A DNA stretch of 64,000 bases from Lantana camara (Eukaryota; Streptophyta; Magnoliopsida; Lamiales; Verbenaceae): positions 47,459,001 through 47,523,000 of the forward strand of contig CM074856.1 in the NCBI GenBank assembly GCA_037501455.1. The letters are read 5' to 3'. Below are positions 10,433 through 22,670 of this stretch, piece by piece (within the stretch, counting starts at the first letter, position 1; each line of letters begins with the position of its first letter). Below the pieces are notes generated by a model. It did no database searches, was not told the DNA's origin, and worked only from the letters and a program-made list of their open reading frames with translations. The translations under genes were made by a program, and so were the position numbers.

Positions 10433-12771
10433 ATGGTAGCTACAAGATCAGGAGCTGTGGGAGGAGGTTCTCAGGATGCCAACCTTGTGGTTTCCTCCAC
10501 CGCAGCTGGCGGCGCACTGCCTCTCTCCGTCGCCGATAGTGAAGCACCACCTACCGAAGGTGGGCCACCCCTTATCGAATCTTCAGTTCCACCGCTTGCG
10601 CCGCCGGCGCCACCAGTTTCCGGCACCGCTGGAGGTGTTTCTTTCCCCGCTCCTCCACAGTCTCCCCAGACACAGTGGGTCCACACCCATACGAATCCAG
10701 GAGGTCAGTCCTACATGATGCCGCCACCGGGTTACACGCTTACTCCCACCGTCATGATACCGCCGGTTCAGCCCTATCACGCCGGCCAGATCCAGCTCCC
10801 AGTGGTGATACCCAGGGAGATTGATGGAGTGGAGTTACCTCCTCTAACTCCTCAGCAATTAAGGGCCCTTTACGCCCAGTGTGAGGTTCAGGCGGCCCAG
10901 GGACATGGGAAAGATTCCACTCCATGTACTTCCCCTCTGGGCAGGCCATTCCAACTGCCGTCCCTTTGGGCGGACAGCACACTTACCCTCTAAAGGAGGC
11001 TCAGGCTGTCCTAAGGGCACAACCACCACCACCACCAGCCAAAGAGATACCCCACAAAGGTGACAACGAGTGTCCCCCTGTGGACAGGAACAGGGAGCCC
11101 ACTGAGAGAGTCAACGAAAATGAAGGGGACTCTCATGCTTCCAAGAGGGCTTCCCGTGCCACCAAGCGAGGGGACAGAGAAGGAGATGTAAATCCTAATA
11201 TCCTCGCAGCTGTGCAAGACCAGCTGCAGGGTTTAAAGGACATGGTCGGACAGCTCTCTCGAGCGCGGTCTCAGATCTCCCACAGCAGGGATGAACGAGC
11301 CGATGCCAGAGACGCTCGTCACAAAGACCGCCAGCTACAGGCCCCCACCATAAGGAGCAAGAGGAGAACTTCTGCACTTATGAGTACCATCCTTTGGCGA
11401 GAGGCTCTCCCCTCGTGGAAGAAGTTCTGATGGCCCAAGCAGGAACGGCCAAGATCCCCACCTCCATCAATCGCTACGATGGAACAACTGATCCAACTGA
11501 ACACTTGGATCATTTTCTGCACTTGATGCATCTCTACAAGCACTCGAGCAACTACTGGGCCAAAGTCTTTGTCACTTCCTTGGTAGGAATGGCCCAGGAA
11601 TGGTACAAGCGACTGCCGCCGCGCTCGATACACTCATATAGAGAGTTGGCTGACACTTTTCTCAACCACTTCAATTCTCTGAAGGCTCCAGTCATAGCTC
11701 CCACTGCCCTTTACAACGTAGTGCAAGGCAAGAGTGAGTCTCTTCGCTCGTTCTTCGCCCGCTTCAACAAGGAGATCCTGCAGGTGGAGAGGTCGTCTAT
11801 GGATTTCTTGATCCCAGTGCTCTTTCAGGCTGTGGATCACAAACAGTATGTGAGCAAGAAGTTTGCAGATGCTATTGTGGAGAGAAGGCCTGGGACACTC
11901 ATGGCCTGGAGAGAAGTTACCGAGCCGTTCTTTACGCTCGAAGATATGTATGGGACGAATGGACCCAGGCACCACAGCCCCACAAGAAACGAGCGCCATC
12001 AGGAGTGGGGTTGGGAAGTCATTGTCAAGAAGGAGCGTCATCAGGAACGCAAAAGATCGCCCCCGCCCCCTCGACGTCTCGAGCGCATCCCACTCACCAG
12101 GCCGAACTCAGAGGTTTATAACCTCTCTGACAAAAAGTTCTTCAAGAGGCCTGTCAAAATGAGGGAAACAGAGGCGTTGAGGCTCTCGAACAAATATTGT
12201 GCTTTCCACAAGCAAAAGGGGCATGACACGGATGAGTGTCGTCAGCTGGAAGTGGAAATCCAGAGGCTCGTCGCGGGGGGCCATTTGAAAGAATTTGTGA
12301 AAGTTCTGGAGCGCTATGACGAGCGATGTCATGACCGCTCCAGGGAGAGAAGGAGGAGTCCTTCACGTTCAAGAGGCCCACGAGAGAGAGGCCCTCCTGA
12401 GAACAGCCACCGTAACAAAGGAAAAGCCCCCGAGCAAGAAAACACTCCTTTTGTGGTTATCAACATGATAGCGGGAGGTTCTTCAGGGGGAGATTCCAAT
12501 GCTGCCCAGCAACGATACGTCAGGAGCTATGACCAACGCCCATCCAGGCCCAAATCCGTCTACGCCATTCAGGAGACGAATGATCAACGCTCAGAAGAAA
12601 ACGATGTAATATGCTTCGATGATAGGGACTTAGGGCACATTGTAACGCCCCATGGGGTCGGTGAAACCTCTGATTGCCCCATGGTGGTTAGCGTAGATGT
12701 CCACAATCACGTTGTAAAGAGGGTGTTAGTGGATAGTGGAAGTTCGGTTAATGTTTTGCCCTACACTACGT
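10433..12771 (+). pseudogene. Gypsy gag and start of protease, frameshifted
   Basis: Starts at ATG 10433 in a good context (ACCATGG). The first part (to about 10990) is proline-rich; the frame then shifts near 10920 and again near 11400. From 11394 the frame carries the Retrotrans_gag core (EHLDHFLHLM, AQEWYKRLPP, FFARFNKEIL), an arginine/serine-rich stretch, a zinc-finger-like YCAFHKQKGHDTDEC, and the aspartic protease active site VLVDSGSS near 12729. The reading frame is interrupted at 12771 by the Copia insertion, in the first part of the protease, and resumes at 22671. The two frameshifts mean it cannot make a normal Gag as it stands. Confidence 0.88.
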
Positions 12772-14631
12772 TGTTAGGAATAGTACCCTAGAAAGCCGAT
12801 TATATATCCGCTTTGTGCTTTTCCTTATTGTAATCGCAGACAATCTTTGAATGAAATAACGAATTGAGGCAACACTTCTTTATATGCTCTTGTTTGGTAT
12901 GCGTTTACTTTAGCTGTGCATGTATGAGAACTCCCCTAATCCTGATGACTTTAGGACTCTACCATTTAGGTGAAATGGTTCATGAAACGAGCCCTATATC
13001 ATATAAGTCATGATTAGTAAAATACTCCAAGCCGATGAGTCCTACAGACAGTGGGAGTGTCAACCTGACTTCTCTAAGGCTTGCTTATGGGATCACGCCC
13101 TTAAGAAGGACCACCTTGTTTCATGGAGGTGCAAAGTGTATAGTTGATACGTGCATGATACATGAGGGTGCCTACTTTAATAAGTAAGTTCACTAAGGTA
13201 CCCCGTGTGAGAACATTCCTAAATGGGAAAGGAAGTTTCTATTTCAGGAAATGGAAACTTCCAGATTAGAAAATATCTCACGAGTCATTGATGTGATTAA
13301 TTGATCCTTAGACTTGAGGTTCCTTGTCACTTTATGAGTTAACTCTGTAGTCTTAGGTATAAGCTTTAAAGGGTGTCGCCTTAGAAAAATGATTCAAGGC
13401 TTATGCTGGGGCTGCACAAGTGATTTATGAAAGTGAATGAGAATCAAGAAAGGACCTACACTTGCATTTGCAAGGTGATCTCTTATTGTGTAAGTCATTC
13501 ATATGCCATATGGAGTCCTTGGCCAAGGCAGTAGATCAAGACATCAAGAAAAGGGTTTCTTGGATTGAGATCAAATGGATATGAAATGCACTTAGCTTTA
13601 AGACCGGATTATTAGGGTTATGATTATTCCCTTACCCTAGATCTTGGTTGAGAGATAGTAAGTAGGAGGATTGTATCTCACATGAATCAATGACTTAAAG
13701 GTTCTGTCAAATCCGAACATTCCAATTCAGCTAGGGGTTAAACACCTGTTGCTAGACTATGGTCGTTTAATCTGTGGACTGATTAATTAATTGGTGAATT
13801 AATTAATTAGGGTCACTGCTAATTGAATTGAGAACCTAGAGGGTCACACACAACAACTTGGTTACATGAGTTGAGGCTTAAAAATGATTAAACGAGTTAA
13901 TCGGGCCTAGAGGGTTCCACACGTGTGAAACCACACGTGTGGCTCACGTGAGTGACACGTGTCCTTGTGACAAGTGTCCCACACGTGTGTGTATATATAT
14001 ATTGTATATATATATTAAACAATTAAATGTGTTAATTATTTAATAGACTTTGGTTTAATTTTGAATTAAAAAGAAAGTCTAATTTTGGAGAAAAATAATC
14101 TAGTTAATTAATTATGAATTAATTAATTAGATAAAATAAGTTATTTATTTTAAATAAATAAAGTATAAAATTATCCAAAAATAGTTTGGATATTTTTAGC
14201 TCTCTTGAAAGTTGATTTGAATTAGAATTCAAAGTCAAAATCAAAATTACTTGATGATCAAGTAATAGGAGAGAGAGAGACCAAAATCCCAGCCATTAAG
14301 GACTAGGAATTTCGGCACTCCCCCTCTTATAAATAGGGGAGCTCGAGCTCCTCTAGGGGCGAATTGGCAATTCTTTTGGTTCATGTGTTGAACACCTTCC
14401 TTTCTCCAAGATCAAATAAACCCTAAGTTAAGCCTAAACACTAACTAGAGAACTAGCATCCTTACTAGTTAGATTGTGATCAAGTTGGTGGACTATCTCT
14501 AGAGAGCTTCAAGTTAGAAGTTTGAAGATTCGAGCTTTACCAAGGAGAGGGGATTAAGCCGCGAGAAGAGCGTTCTTGGGTGGCTTGAAACGCTTCAAGA
14601 AAGAATAAAAGAAAAGTGTGTTTTCCAAACA
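12772..14631 (+). repeat. Copia 5' LTR
   Basis: 1860 bp, TGTTAGGAATAG to TTTTCCAAACA. TATA box TATAAATA at 14328-14335. It lacks a 91-bp block that the 3' LTR has at 22561-22651. It contains an array of CACGTG boxes at 13920-13987 and AT-rich repeats of TTAATTAATT. Confidence 0.95.
13920..13987. promoter_or_regulatory. Array of five CACGTG (G-box) palindromes in the Copia 5' LTR
   Basis: CACGTG occurs at 13920, 13934, 13945, 13956 and 13982, about 345-410 bp upstream of the LTR TATA box. The matching stretch of the 3' LTR (about 21862-21930) also has five, with the fourth mutated to CATGTG and a further one intact where the 5' LTR reads CAAGTG. The ancestor probably had six. G-boxes bind bZIP and bHLH factors (ABA, light and stress responses). 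Confidence 0.7.
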
Positions 14632-14633
14632 AG

Positions 14634-16793
14634 TGGTATCAGAGCCACCTCGTTAATCGTGTTTCTGATTCGTCTCAATTATACTGAATTTGGTAGAAAT
14701 TCTTAGGCTTGATGGGATTGAGTATTTGTAATTGTTTTAGAAAGCCTGAATTACGAAACTGTATTTTTTCCTGAAAGTTTCTGAAAATTGTTTTTTACAA
14801 AATTTAATTTTTTGAAAACTATTTAGATTTGAAACTGTATAAACTGTTTTTGGATTTCTTGGATTGGTTTTGCTTTTGAACGAAAACACGAAACAAAAAC
14901 CCGGATTACGACGAACACGCGAAACCCCGCGTGCGAAGGCGTCGCGCGCGAGGGCTTCACGCTCCACCGCCCCCCTGGCCTAGGCGTGCGCTGGGCATCC
15001 GCCCAGCACCCTCCTGCAACCGCGCGGGAGGCCTTCCGGGCACGCCTAGGTGTGCCCGCCCACACACGCCCGCACTCGGCCGGGAGGAGCGGCGCGCAGT
15101 AGCGCGCGGCGTTCGCGCACGGCTCTTCTCGCGTACGGGCTCCGTTTTTCCGTAATCCGTGTTTTTCGTGTTTCGTACAATCCAATCCCATTTTTTTTTA
15201 TTTTAATTTTAAAATTTTATTTTTTGAATATTTATTTTAATTTTTGAATAAAACTTAAAATTGGGATTTTTGAGAAATTGAAACGGTTTATATTTTGGGA
15301 AAATACAATCTTTGATAAAATTATTAATTTTCATAAATTAATTGGAATTTTATTTGTTTTGGTAATTTGGGATTTATTGAAAACTTTTATAAATAAGACT
15401 CGCATCAAGTCGTGTTTTAAGTCATTAGGACTTGAAACGAGAATTTTAATTTATTGGCTAAATTTAAATTCTCGCAAAAGCATGTTAGGTGATCATGGGT
15501 TTAGATCTATGTATGGTTTTAATTTATGCACATGGATGGTTTAAATTGGGGTTGGAGCCCTATAGTTGCGTTTTTCAATTGAGGTTGGAGCCTCACTTAT
15601 GTGCGTACTGTTATGTGATTTATTATGTGGCTTTCCATATTACTGTTTTTGAGGCCGGGGTATGCCCCGTGTAATTGTCTAAGGCCAATATGAAGATTGA
15701 GCCTTATTACTTTATGTCTTTTTCTTTTTATTGTAATTTGAGAGTAGAGATATGTGGTGAGGTTTTATTTTCATTTTGGAGACAATGCACCCATAGAGTA
15801 AGATGGACCACATTCAAGTAACAAGGAGGCCATAAGTGAAGACCCCTCAAAATGTTAGGGAGGGGAATCTCAATTGTTAAATGTAATAGAGATAGGGCTC
15901 GTATTTTGTTACCGCTTTCCCTTATGTGATTTAAACTATTTATGTGGTATGTACGTTAGAACTTGTGATTGTGGAGTGGCTCCCACATATCACGCATAAG
16001 ATAGGTAGAACCCATGATCATTACATGTTAGTATCATGCTAGTACATGTTATCTGTTGATGTGCTTGTTTGAAATGCATTTAAGTGTACTTGCATTAATC
16101 AAGACTAATAAAATTGGATAATATATATGTTGGTGAGGTCGAACCGGACAACTCTCCGGTTGATTCGAAAATTCCCATTAGATATTAAGCTAATTTCGAA
16201 CAAATAGGTATTTAATTCGAGATGCAAATTTTGAATTAGATTACTAGCATTCCATCAATAGGTTTTAAGTTTAGTAAGTGAAGCTAGTTATTGTCCGCGA
16301 GTCGTGGGATAGCTAGTGGAGCTTATTAGTTCTTAGTTACCTAATTGATCATTTTAAATGGTCAATATTTCATGGTTAATTTTAGCAAGGGCGATGTCCG
16401 CGAGTCGTGGGTCGTCCGAACTAAGTTTTGGTCATGATCTTATGATTGATGGGTCTAGCTTAACGCCTAAGTAAATATGGTTGTCGCACGAGTCGTAGGT
16501 CCATATTGAAAGATAGGTGATGCAAAAACAATTACTAAGAGTTCTAAAGGTGTTAGAATTGGTAAGTTGTACCTACCTAGGGTTCTTACTTAGAATGTCC
16601 GCCTAGGATCTTAGTACCCATTGGGAAACGTGTTCCTCTTAGATCTTTGGGAATTATAGATCTTTGAAAAACAATGGGAGCTACATTAGATTAAAGACCT
16701 TATCTTTTGTATATCGTTATAATTCAGCATGCTCACTAGTTCTCTGTTTTACCATTTAGGTTGTAGATTCTGTGATTCTCTACGTGTTTTGAA
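14634..16793 (+). other. Copia primer binding site and untranslated leader
   Basis: TGGTATCAGAGCC at 14634-14646 is the standard tRNA-iMet primer site, two bases after the LTR. The next 2.1 kb is leader. A GC-rich block at about 14925-15140 (CGCGCG-rich) contrasts sharply with AT-rich surroundings. The phrase CGCGAGTCGTGGG recurs near 16297 and 16390. Short frames here are not genes. Confidence 0.8.
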
Positions 16794-17788
16794 ATGGCAA
16801 CCAAAAACCCTCTTGTATCGATCCTCGAGTCAAACAAGTTGACCGGTCCCAACTATTCTGATTGGCTGAGGAATCTAAAAATCATTTTAGATTCTGAGAA
16901 GAGAACTTATGTTCTCTTCGAAGGGGAGCCTAGTCCCGAAGGGGAGGCTCCCACTCGGGCCGAGCGGGATGCGATTCAGAAGTGGAAGGATGATAATCTC
17001 CAAGTCCGTTGCCTTATGTTGGCTAACATGTCTCCGGACTTGCAAAGGCAACATGAGGCCATGGAATTTGCTTGGGAGATTTACGACCATACCGCCCTCA
17101 TGAACGTGTTACAAGGTATAACACTTCAAAGGAATTGTTCCACTTAAGAATGAGGGAAGGTTCAAGTGTCCATGAATATGGACTCAAGTTTCTTGCCCTT
17201 ACTGAGAAACTTGCCTCCATGGACATGCCACTGAAAGATGAGCTTTCAGTGGATTTGTTGCTAGCTTCGCTCCCTCCATCATTCAACCCATTTGTCCTTA
17301 ACTTCAATATGAATCATGTTGGTGCTACTGTAGCTGAGCTGATTAGTCAGCTTGTGACTGCTGAAAGCACGATCAAGAAGGACAATAAGGTTTTGATGGT
17401 GAATGCTCCATCTTCCTCTTCTGGGCCTTCTAAAGGTAAGGGCAAGAAAGCCCAAAAGAAGAAGAAGAAACCCCTTAGGCCCACTGGTGGCATTTCGAAG
17501 GGGAAGGCCCAAAAGAAGAAGCATGGTCAGAAAGAGGATGTTTGCTTCCATTGTGGCAAAGCGGGACATTGGAGGAGAAACTGCCCAGAGTATAAGGCTA
17601 CTCTAAAGAAAGGTATCTTTCTCGTTGAAATAAATCTTTCTATTAATTCTAGTTCTTGGGTACTTGATACCGGTTGTGGAACTCATATCTGTAATGATGT
17701 ACAGATGCTAAGTGAAGTGCAACAACTCAAAGAAGGAGAATGTGTCTTGAAGATCGGCGATGGCTCAACGTTGAAGCTCGAGCTTTAG
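16794..17788 (+). pseudogene. Copia gag and protease start, frameshifted
   Basis: Starts at ATG 16794 with the Copia gag N-terminus (LTGPNYSDWLRNLKIIL). A frameshift at about 17100-17120 moves it to the next frame, which continues through the gag core, a lysine-rich segment and the zinc knuckle CFHCGKAGHWRRNC (near 17545, CX2CX4HX4C intact). It then reaches the protease active site WVLDTGCGTHIC near 17657. A second frameshift around 17760 leads into the integrase part. Confidence 0.88.
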
Positions 17789-20697
17789 GCACAATTAGAT
17801 TAGATTTAGGTAGTTTTGAGTTAGTCTTAAATAAAGTCCTTTATGTACCGAGCATTATTCGTAATATAATTTCTGTTCGAATTTTAGATTGTGAAGGTTA
17901 TGAAACTTATATTAAGAATGGTAAATACTTTATCAAACGGAACAACTCTTCCGTTCACATCGGTACTCTAAGTAATGGACTTTATCTAACTCAGAATATC
18001 AATATCATGAATATACAACGAGAAACGAAGCGTAAGAGAGATGACAAAGTTTCAGCTCCCTTATGGCACGCTAGATTAGGACACATTTCCTAGAACAGAA
18101 TTAGCAAGATAAACACTTTAGGATCATTCTCTGAAAATGATCTCAAAGAGTTAACTTCTTGCGAATCCTGTCTCAAAGGAAAGATGTCCAAAGTTCCTTT
18201 TAAAGGAACTGTGGAACGTGCCACTAAGGTCTTGGATTTGATTCATTCTGATGTTTGTGGACCGCTCAGTGTAAGCACTAGAAATAATCATCAGTATTTC
18301 ATAACCTTTACCGATGACTTTAGTCGATATGGTTAAATATACTTAATGAAGTATAAATCTGAAGCTTTTGAGAAATTCTTGGAATTTCGAAAGGAGGTTG
18401 AGAACCAAACTAGTCACAAGATCAAAGCACTTCAATCTGATCGAGGAGGCGAATATCTTAGTGAAGAATTCCTTAATCATCTCAAAGATAATGGGATTAT
18501 CTCTCAGTGGACTCCTCCGGGAACTCCTCAGCTTAATGGAGTTTCTGAGAGAAGGAATCGAACCTTACTTGATATGGTTCGTTCCATGATGAGTTTCACT
18601 GGCTTACCACCTTCTTTCTGGGGTTATGCCCTAGAAAGTGCAGCAAAGATTTTGAATCTAGTTCCCTCTAAGTCAGTCCCTAAAATGCCCTATGAAATGT
18701 GGCATGGTAAAATCCCTAGCTATTCTTACTTAAGAATTTGGGGTTGTCCTGCTTACGTGAAGAGGACAGTGGGAGATAAGTTAGAATCTCGTTCTAACTT
18801 ATGCTACTTTGTAGGTTATCCTAAGGAATCCATAGGATACTACTATGATCAATCTGAGCAAAAGGTGTTTGTTTCCAGAAATGCCATTTTTCTTGAGGAA
18901 CCGCTCCTTAAAGAAAAGAAAGGCAAGATCATAGAATTAGAAGAAGTACAAAGTGATCCCACACCACCCACTGAAGAAACGTCTCCTCCTTATCAACCAC
19001 AACCAATCACGAATTTCGATACACACGAAAATCCTCCTCTGAGGCATTCTAAACGCACTCCTAGATAGCCGGAGAGATGGTATGGATTCTTCCATGAAAT
19101 CTCTCAAAAGGATAATGATCCTTTAACATATGAGAAGGCACTTTCAGATTCTGACTCTGAACAGTGGATAGAAGCCATGAAATCCGAAATGGACTCCATG
19201 AACTCCAACCAAGTTTGAACCTTGGTAGATTTGCCTGATGGGGTCAAACCCATAGGTTGCAAATGGATCTTTAAGAGAAAGCTTGGAGTTGATGGAAGCA
19301 TTGCAGCCTACAAAGCAAGATTGGTTGCAAAAGGATTCACTCAAAGACCCGGCGTGGACTTTGATGAAACTTTTTCGCCAGTTGCAATGCAAAAGTCTAT
19401 TCGGATCATGTTTGCCATTGCTGCATATTATGACTATGAGATATGGCAAATGGATGTGAAAACTGCCTTTCTCAATGGTGACATTGACAAAGACATTTAT
19501 ATGGAGCAACCCATAGGTTTCACATTCAGTGGGAGTGAGCAAAAGGTTTGCAAACTCCAAAGATCAATCTATGGATTGAAACAGGCTTCTACGAATTGGA
19601 ACATTCGATTTGATAAATCAGTCAAAGCGTTTGGCTTCATTCAAATTTCGAATGAGTCCTGTGTGTATAGAAAAGAATTGGAGACCTCAGTGCAATTCTT
19701 AGTACTTTATGTTGATGACATCCTTCTTATTGGGAATTCGAAGGATGACATGAAAGTGACTAAGTTATGGTTATCGAACCAATTCAAGATGAAAGATCTT
19801 GGTGATGCGTCCTATATCCTTGGAATTAAAATCTATAGAGATAGATCTAGAAGGTTAATAGGACTATCACAGTCGATGTACATTGACAAAGTATTGAAGA
19901 GATTCAATATGGAGTCAGCAAAGGTTAAGAACCTTCCTATGAGTGTAGGAACATGTCTTTCAAAGAAGATGTGTCCTAAGACTAACCTTGAGAAGGAAAG
20001 AATGACTCATACACCTTATGCATCAGCAATAGGTAGCATAATGTATGCAATGTTATGAACTCGACCGGATGTGGCTTATGCACTTAGTGTAACAAGTCGT
20101 TTCCAATCTGACCCTGGAGATGGTCACTGGGCTGCCGTGAAGAATATTCTTAAGTACTTGAAAAGTACTAAAGATTTACTCTTAGTTTACGGAGGTCAGA
20201 AAGATCTTAATGTCGAAGGGTACTGCGATACAAGCTTTGCATCTGACTTAGATGATTTTAAGTCAATGTCAGGATACATTTTCTGCCTAAACGGCGGAGC
20301 AGTGAGTTGGAAGAGTTCCAGGCAAACAACCACTGCAGATTCAACCACTGAGGCCGAATACTTAGCTGCAAATGATGCAGCTAAGGAAGATGTTTGGATT
20401 AGAAACTTCATTCAAGAATTGAATGTTGTTCCTAGCATGAAAGACCCCATTTCTGTGTTTTGTGACAACACTGGGGCGGTTGCTCAAGCAAGAGAACCAA
20501 GATCTCACCAACGGACCAAGCACATTATGAGGAAGTATCACCTAATCCGTGATATTATCAAAAGAGGAGATGTGCAAATTGAGAGGGTCACATCAGCAGA
20601 GAACGTGGCAGATCCACTTACTAAACCCCTTAGTCGAGAAGCTTTCCAAGGTCATCTTCAGAAGATGGGACTTAGAGTAGCTTTAGAATGGCTTTGA
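17789..20697 (+). pseudogene. Copia pol (protease end, integrase, RT, RNase H), stops in frame
   Basis: Continuation of the polyprotein. Recognisable parts in order: the GAG-pre-integrase LWHARLGH (about 18062), integrase core with DFSRYG and SDRGGEY, RT with QMDVKTAFLNG, the LYVDDIL catalytic box (about 19708), and RNase H with DTSFASD, EAEY and the ADPLTKPL end. In-frame stops at about 18091, 18334, 19066, 19216 and 20056 break it. Several fit single C-to-T or G-to-A changes from Trp, Gln or Arg codons, as expected from methylated-cytosine decay. Confidence 0.88.
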
Positions 20698-20698
20698 C

Positions 20699-20713
20699 GG
20701 GCAAGTGGGAGAT
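20699..20713 (+). promoter_or_regulatory. Copia polypurine tract
   Basis: GGGCAAGTGGGAGAT directly precedes the 3' LTR start TGTTAGG at 20714, the usual plus-strand primer position. Confidence 0.85.
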
Positions 20714-22665
20714 TGTTAGGAATAGTACCCTAGAAAGCCGATTGTATATCCGCTTTGTGCTTTTCCTTATTGTAATCGCAGACAATCTTTGAATGAAATA
20801 ACGAATTGAGATAACACTTCTTTATATGCTCTTGTTTGGTATGCGTTTACTTTGGCTGTGCATGTATGAGAACTCCCCTAATCCTGATGACTTTAGGACT
20901 CTACCATTTAGGTGAAATGGATCATGAAACGAGCCCTATATCACATAAGTCATGATTAGTAAAATACTCCAAGCCGATGAGTCCTACAGACAGTGGGAGT
21001 GTCAACCTGACTTCTCTAAGGCTTGCTTGTGGGATCACGCCCTTAAGAAGGACCACCTTGTTTCATGGAGGTGCAAAGTGTATAGTTGATACGTGCGTGA
21101 TACATGAGGGTGCCTACTTTAATAAGTAAGTTCACTGAGGTGCCCCGTGTGAGAACATTCCTAAATGGGAAAGGAAGTTTCTATTTCAGGAAATGGAAAC
21201 TTCCAGATTAGGAAATATCTCACGAGTCATTGATGTGATTAATTGATCCTTAGACTTGAGGTTCCTTGTCACTTTATGAGTTAACTCTGTAGTCTTTTGT
21301 ATAAGCTTTAAAGGGTGTCGCCTTAGACAAATGATTCAAGGCTTATGCTGGGGCTGCACAAGTGATTTATGAAAGTGAATGAGAATCAAGAAAGGACCTA
21401 CACTTGTATTTGCAAGGTGATCTCTTATTGTGTAAGTCATTCATATGCCATATGGAGTCCTTGGCCAAGGCAGTAGATCAAGACATCAAGAATAAGGTTT
21501 CTTGGATTGAGATCAAATGGATATGAAATGCACTTAGCTTTAAGACCGGATTATTAGGGTTCTGATTATTCCCTTACCCTAGATCTTGGTTGAGAGATAG
21601 TAAGTAGAAGGATTGTATCTCACATGAATCAATGACTTAAAGGTTCTGTCGAATCCGAACATTCCAATTCAGCTAGGGGTTAAACACCTGTTGCTAGACT
21701 ATGGTCGTTTAATCTGTGGACTGATTAATTAATTGGTGAATTAATTAATTAGGGTCACTGCTAATTGAATTGAGAACCTAGAGGATCACACACAATAACT
21801 TGGTTACATGAGTTGAGGCTTAAAAATGATTAAACGAGTTAATCGGGCCTAGAGGGTTCCACACGTGTGAAACCACACGTGTGGCTCACGTGAGTGACAT
21901 GTGTCCTTGTGACACGTGTCCCACACGTGTGTGTATATATATATTGTATATATATATTAAATAATTAAATGTGTTAATTATTTAATAGACTTTGGTTTAA
22001 TTTTGAATTAAAAAGAAAGTCTAATTTTGGAGAAAAATAATCTAGTTAATTAATTATGAATTAATTAATTAGATAAAATAAGTTATTTATTTTAAATAAA
22101 TAAAGTATAAAATTATCCAAAAATAGTTTGGATATTTTTAGCTCTCTTGAAAGTTGATTTGAATTAGAATTCAAAGTCAAAGTCAAAATTACTTGATGAT
22201 CAAGTAATAGGAGAGAGAGAGACCGAAATCCTAGCCCATTAAGGACTAGGAATTTCGGCACTCCCCCTCTTATAAATAGGGGAGGTCGAGCTCCTCTAGG
22301 AGCGAATTGGCAATTCTTTTGGTTCATGTGTTGAACACCTTCCTTTCTCCAAGATCAAATAAACCCTAGGTTAAGCCTAAACATTAACTAGAGAACTAGC
22401 ATCCTTACTAGTTAGATTGTGATCAAGTTGGTGGATTATCTCTAGAGAGCTTCAAGTTAGAAGTTTGAAGATTCGAGCTTTACCAAGGAGAGGGGATCAA
22501 GCCGCGAAAAGAGCGTTCTTGGGTGGCTTGAAACGCTTCAAGAAAGAATAAAAGAAAAGTAAGTTTTCTATCTCTACGAATTTGGTTACACGATTACGAG
22601 TCCAAGGTCCTTTTGTTGGGAAAATTTTTAAATTCCGCTGCTTTCTGATTCGTGTTTTCCAAACA
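20714..22665 (+). repeat. Copia 3' LTR
   Basis: 1952 bp, same ends as the 5' LTR, with TATA box at 22271. Carries a 91-bp segment (22561-22651, including AAATTCCGCTGC) missing from the 5' copy. Followed by the target duplication TACGT and then by Gypsy protease in frame. Confidence 0.95.
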
Positions 22666-22670
22666 TACGT

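Larger units (their letters stand above)
12767..22670 (+). mobile_element. Nested Copia retrotransposon (Angela/BARE-like)
   Basis: A complete element 12772-22665 flanked by the perfect 5-bp duplication TACGT (12767-12771 and 22666-22670), inserted in the Gypsy protease in the same orientation. LTRs are 1860 and 1952 bp, the primer site matches tRNA-iMet, and a leader of about 2.1 kb precedes gag. Long LTRs and a long leader are typical of the Angela/BARE group. I count roughly 36 LTR differences by eye over 1.86 kb, slightly fewer per base than in the host Gypsy, consistent with later insertion. Gag-pol is decayed. Confidence 0.93.
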
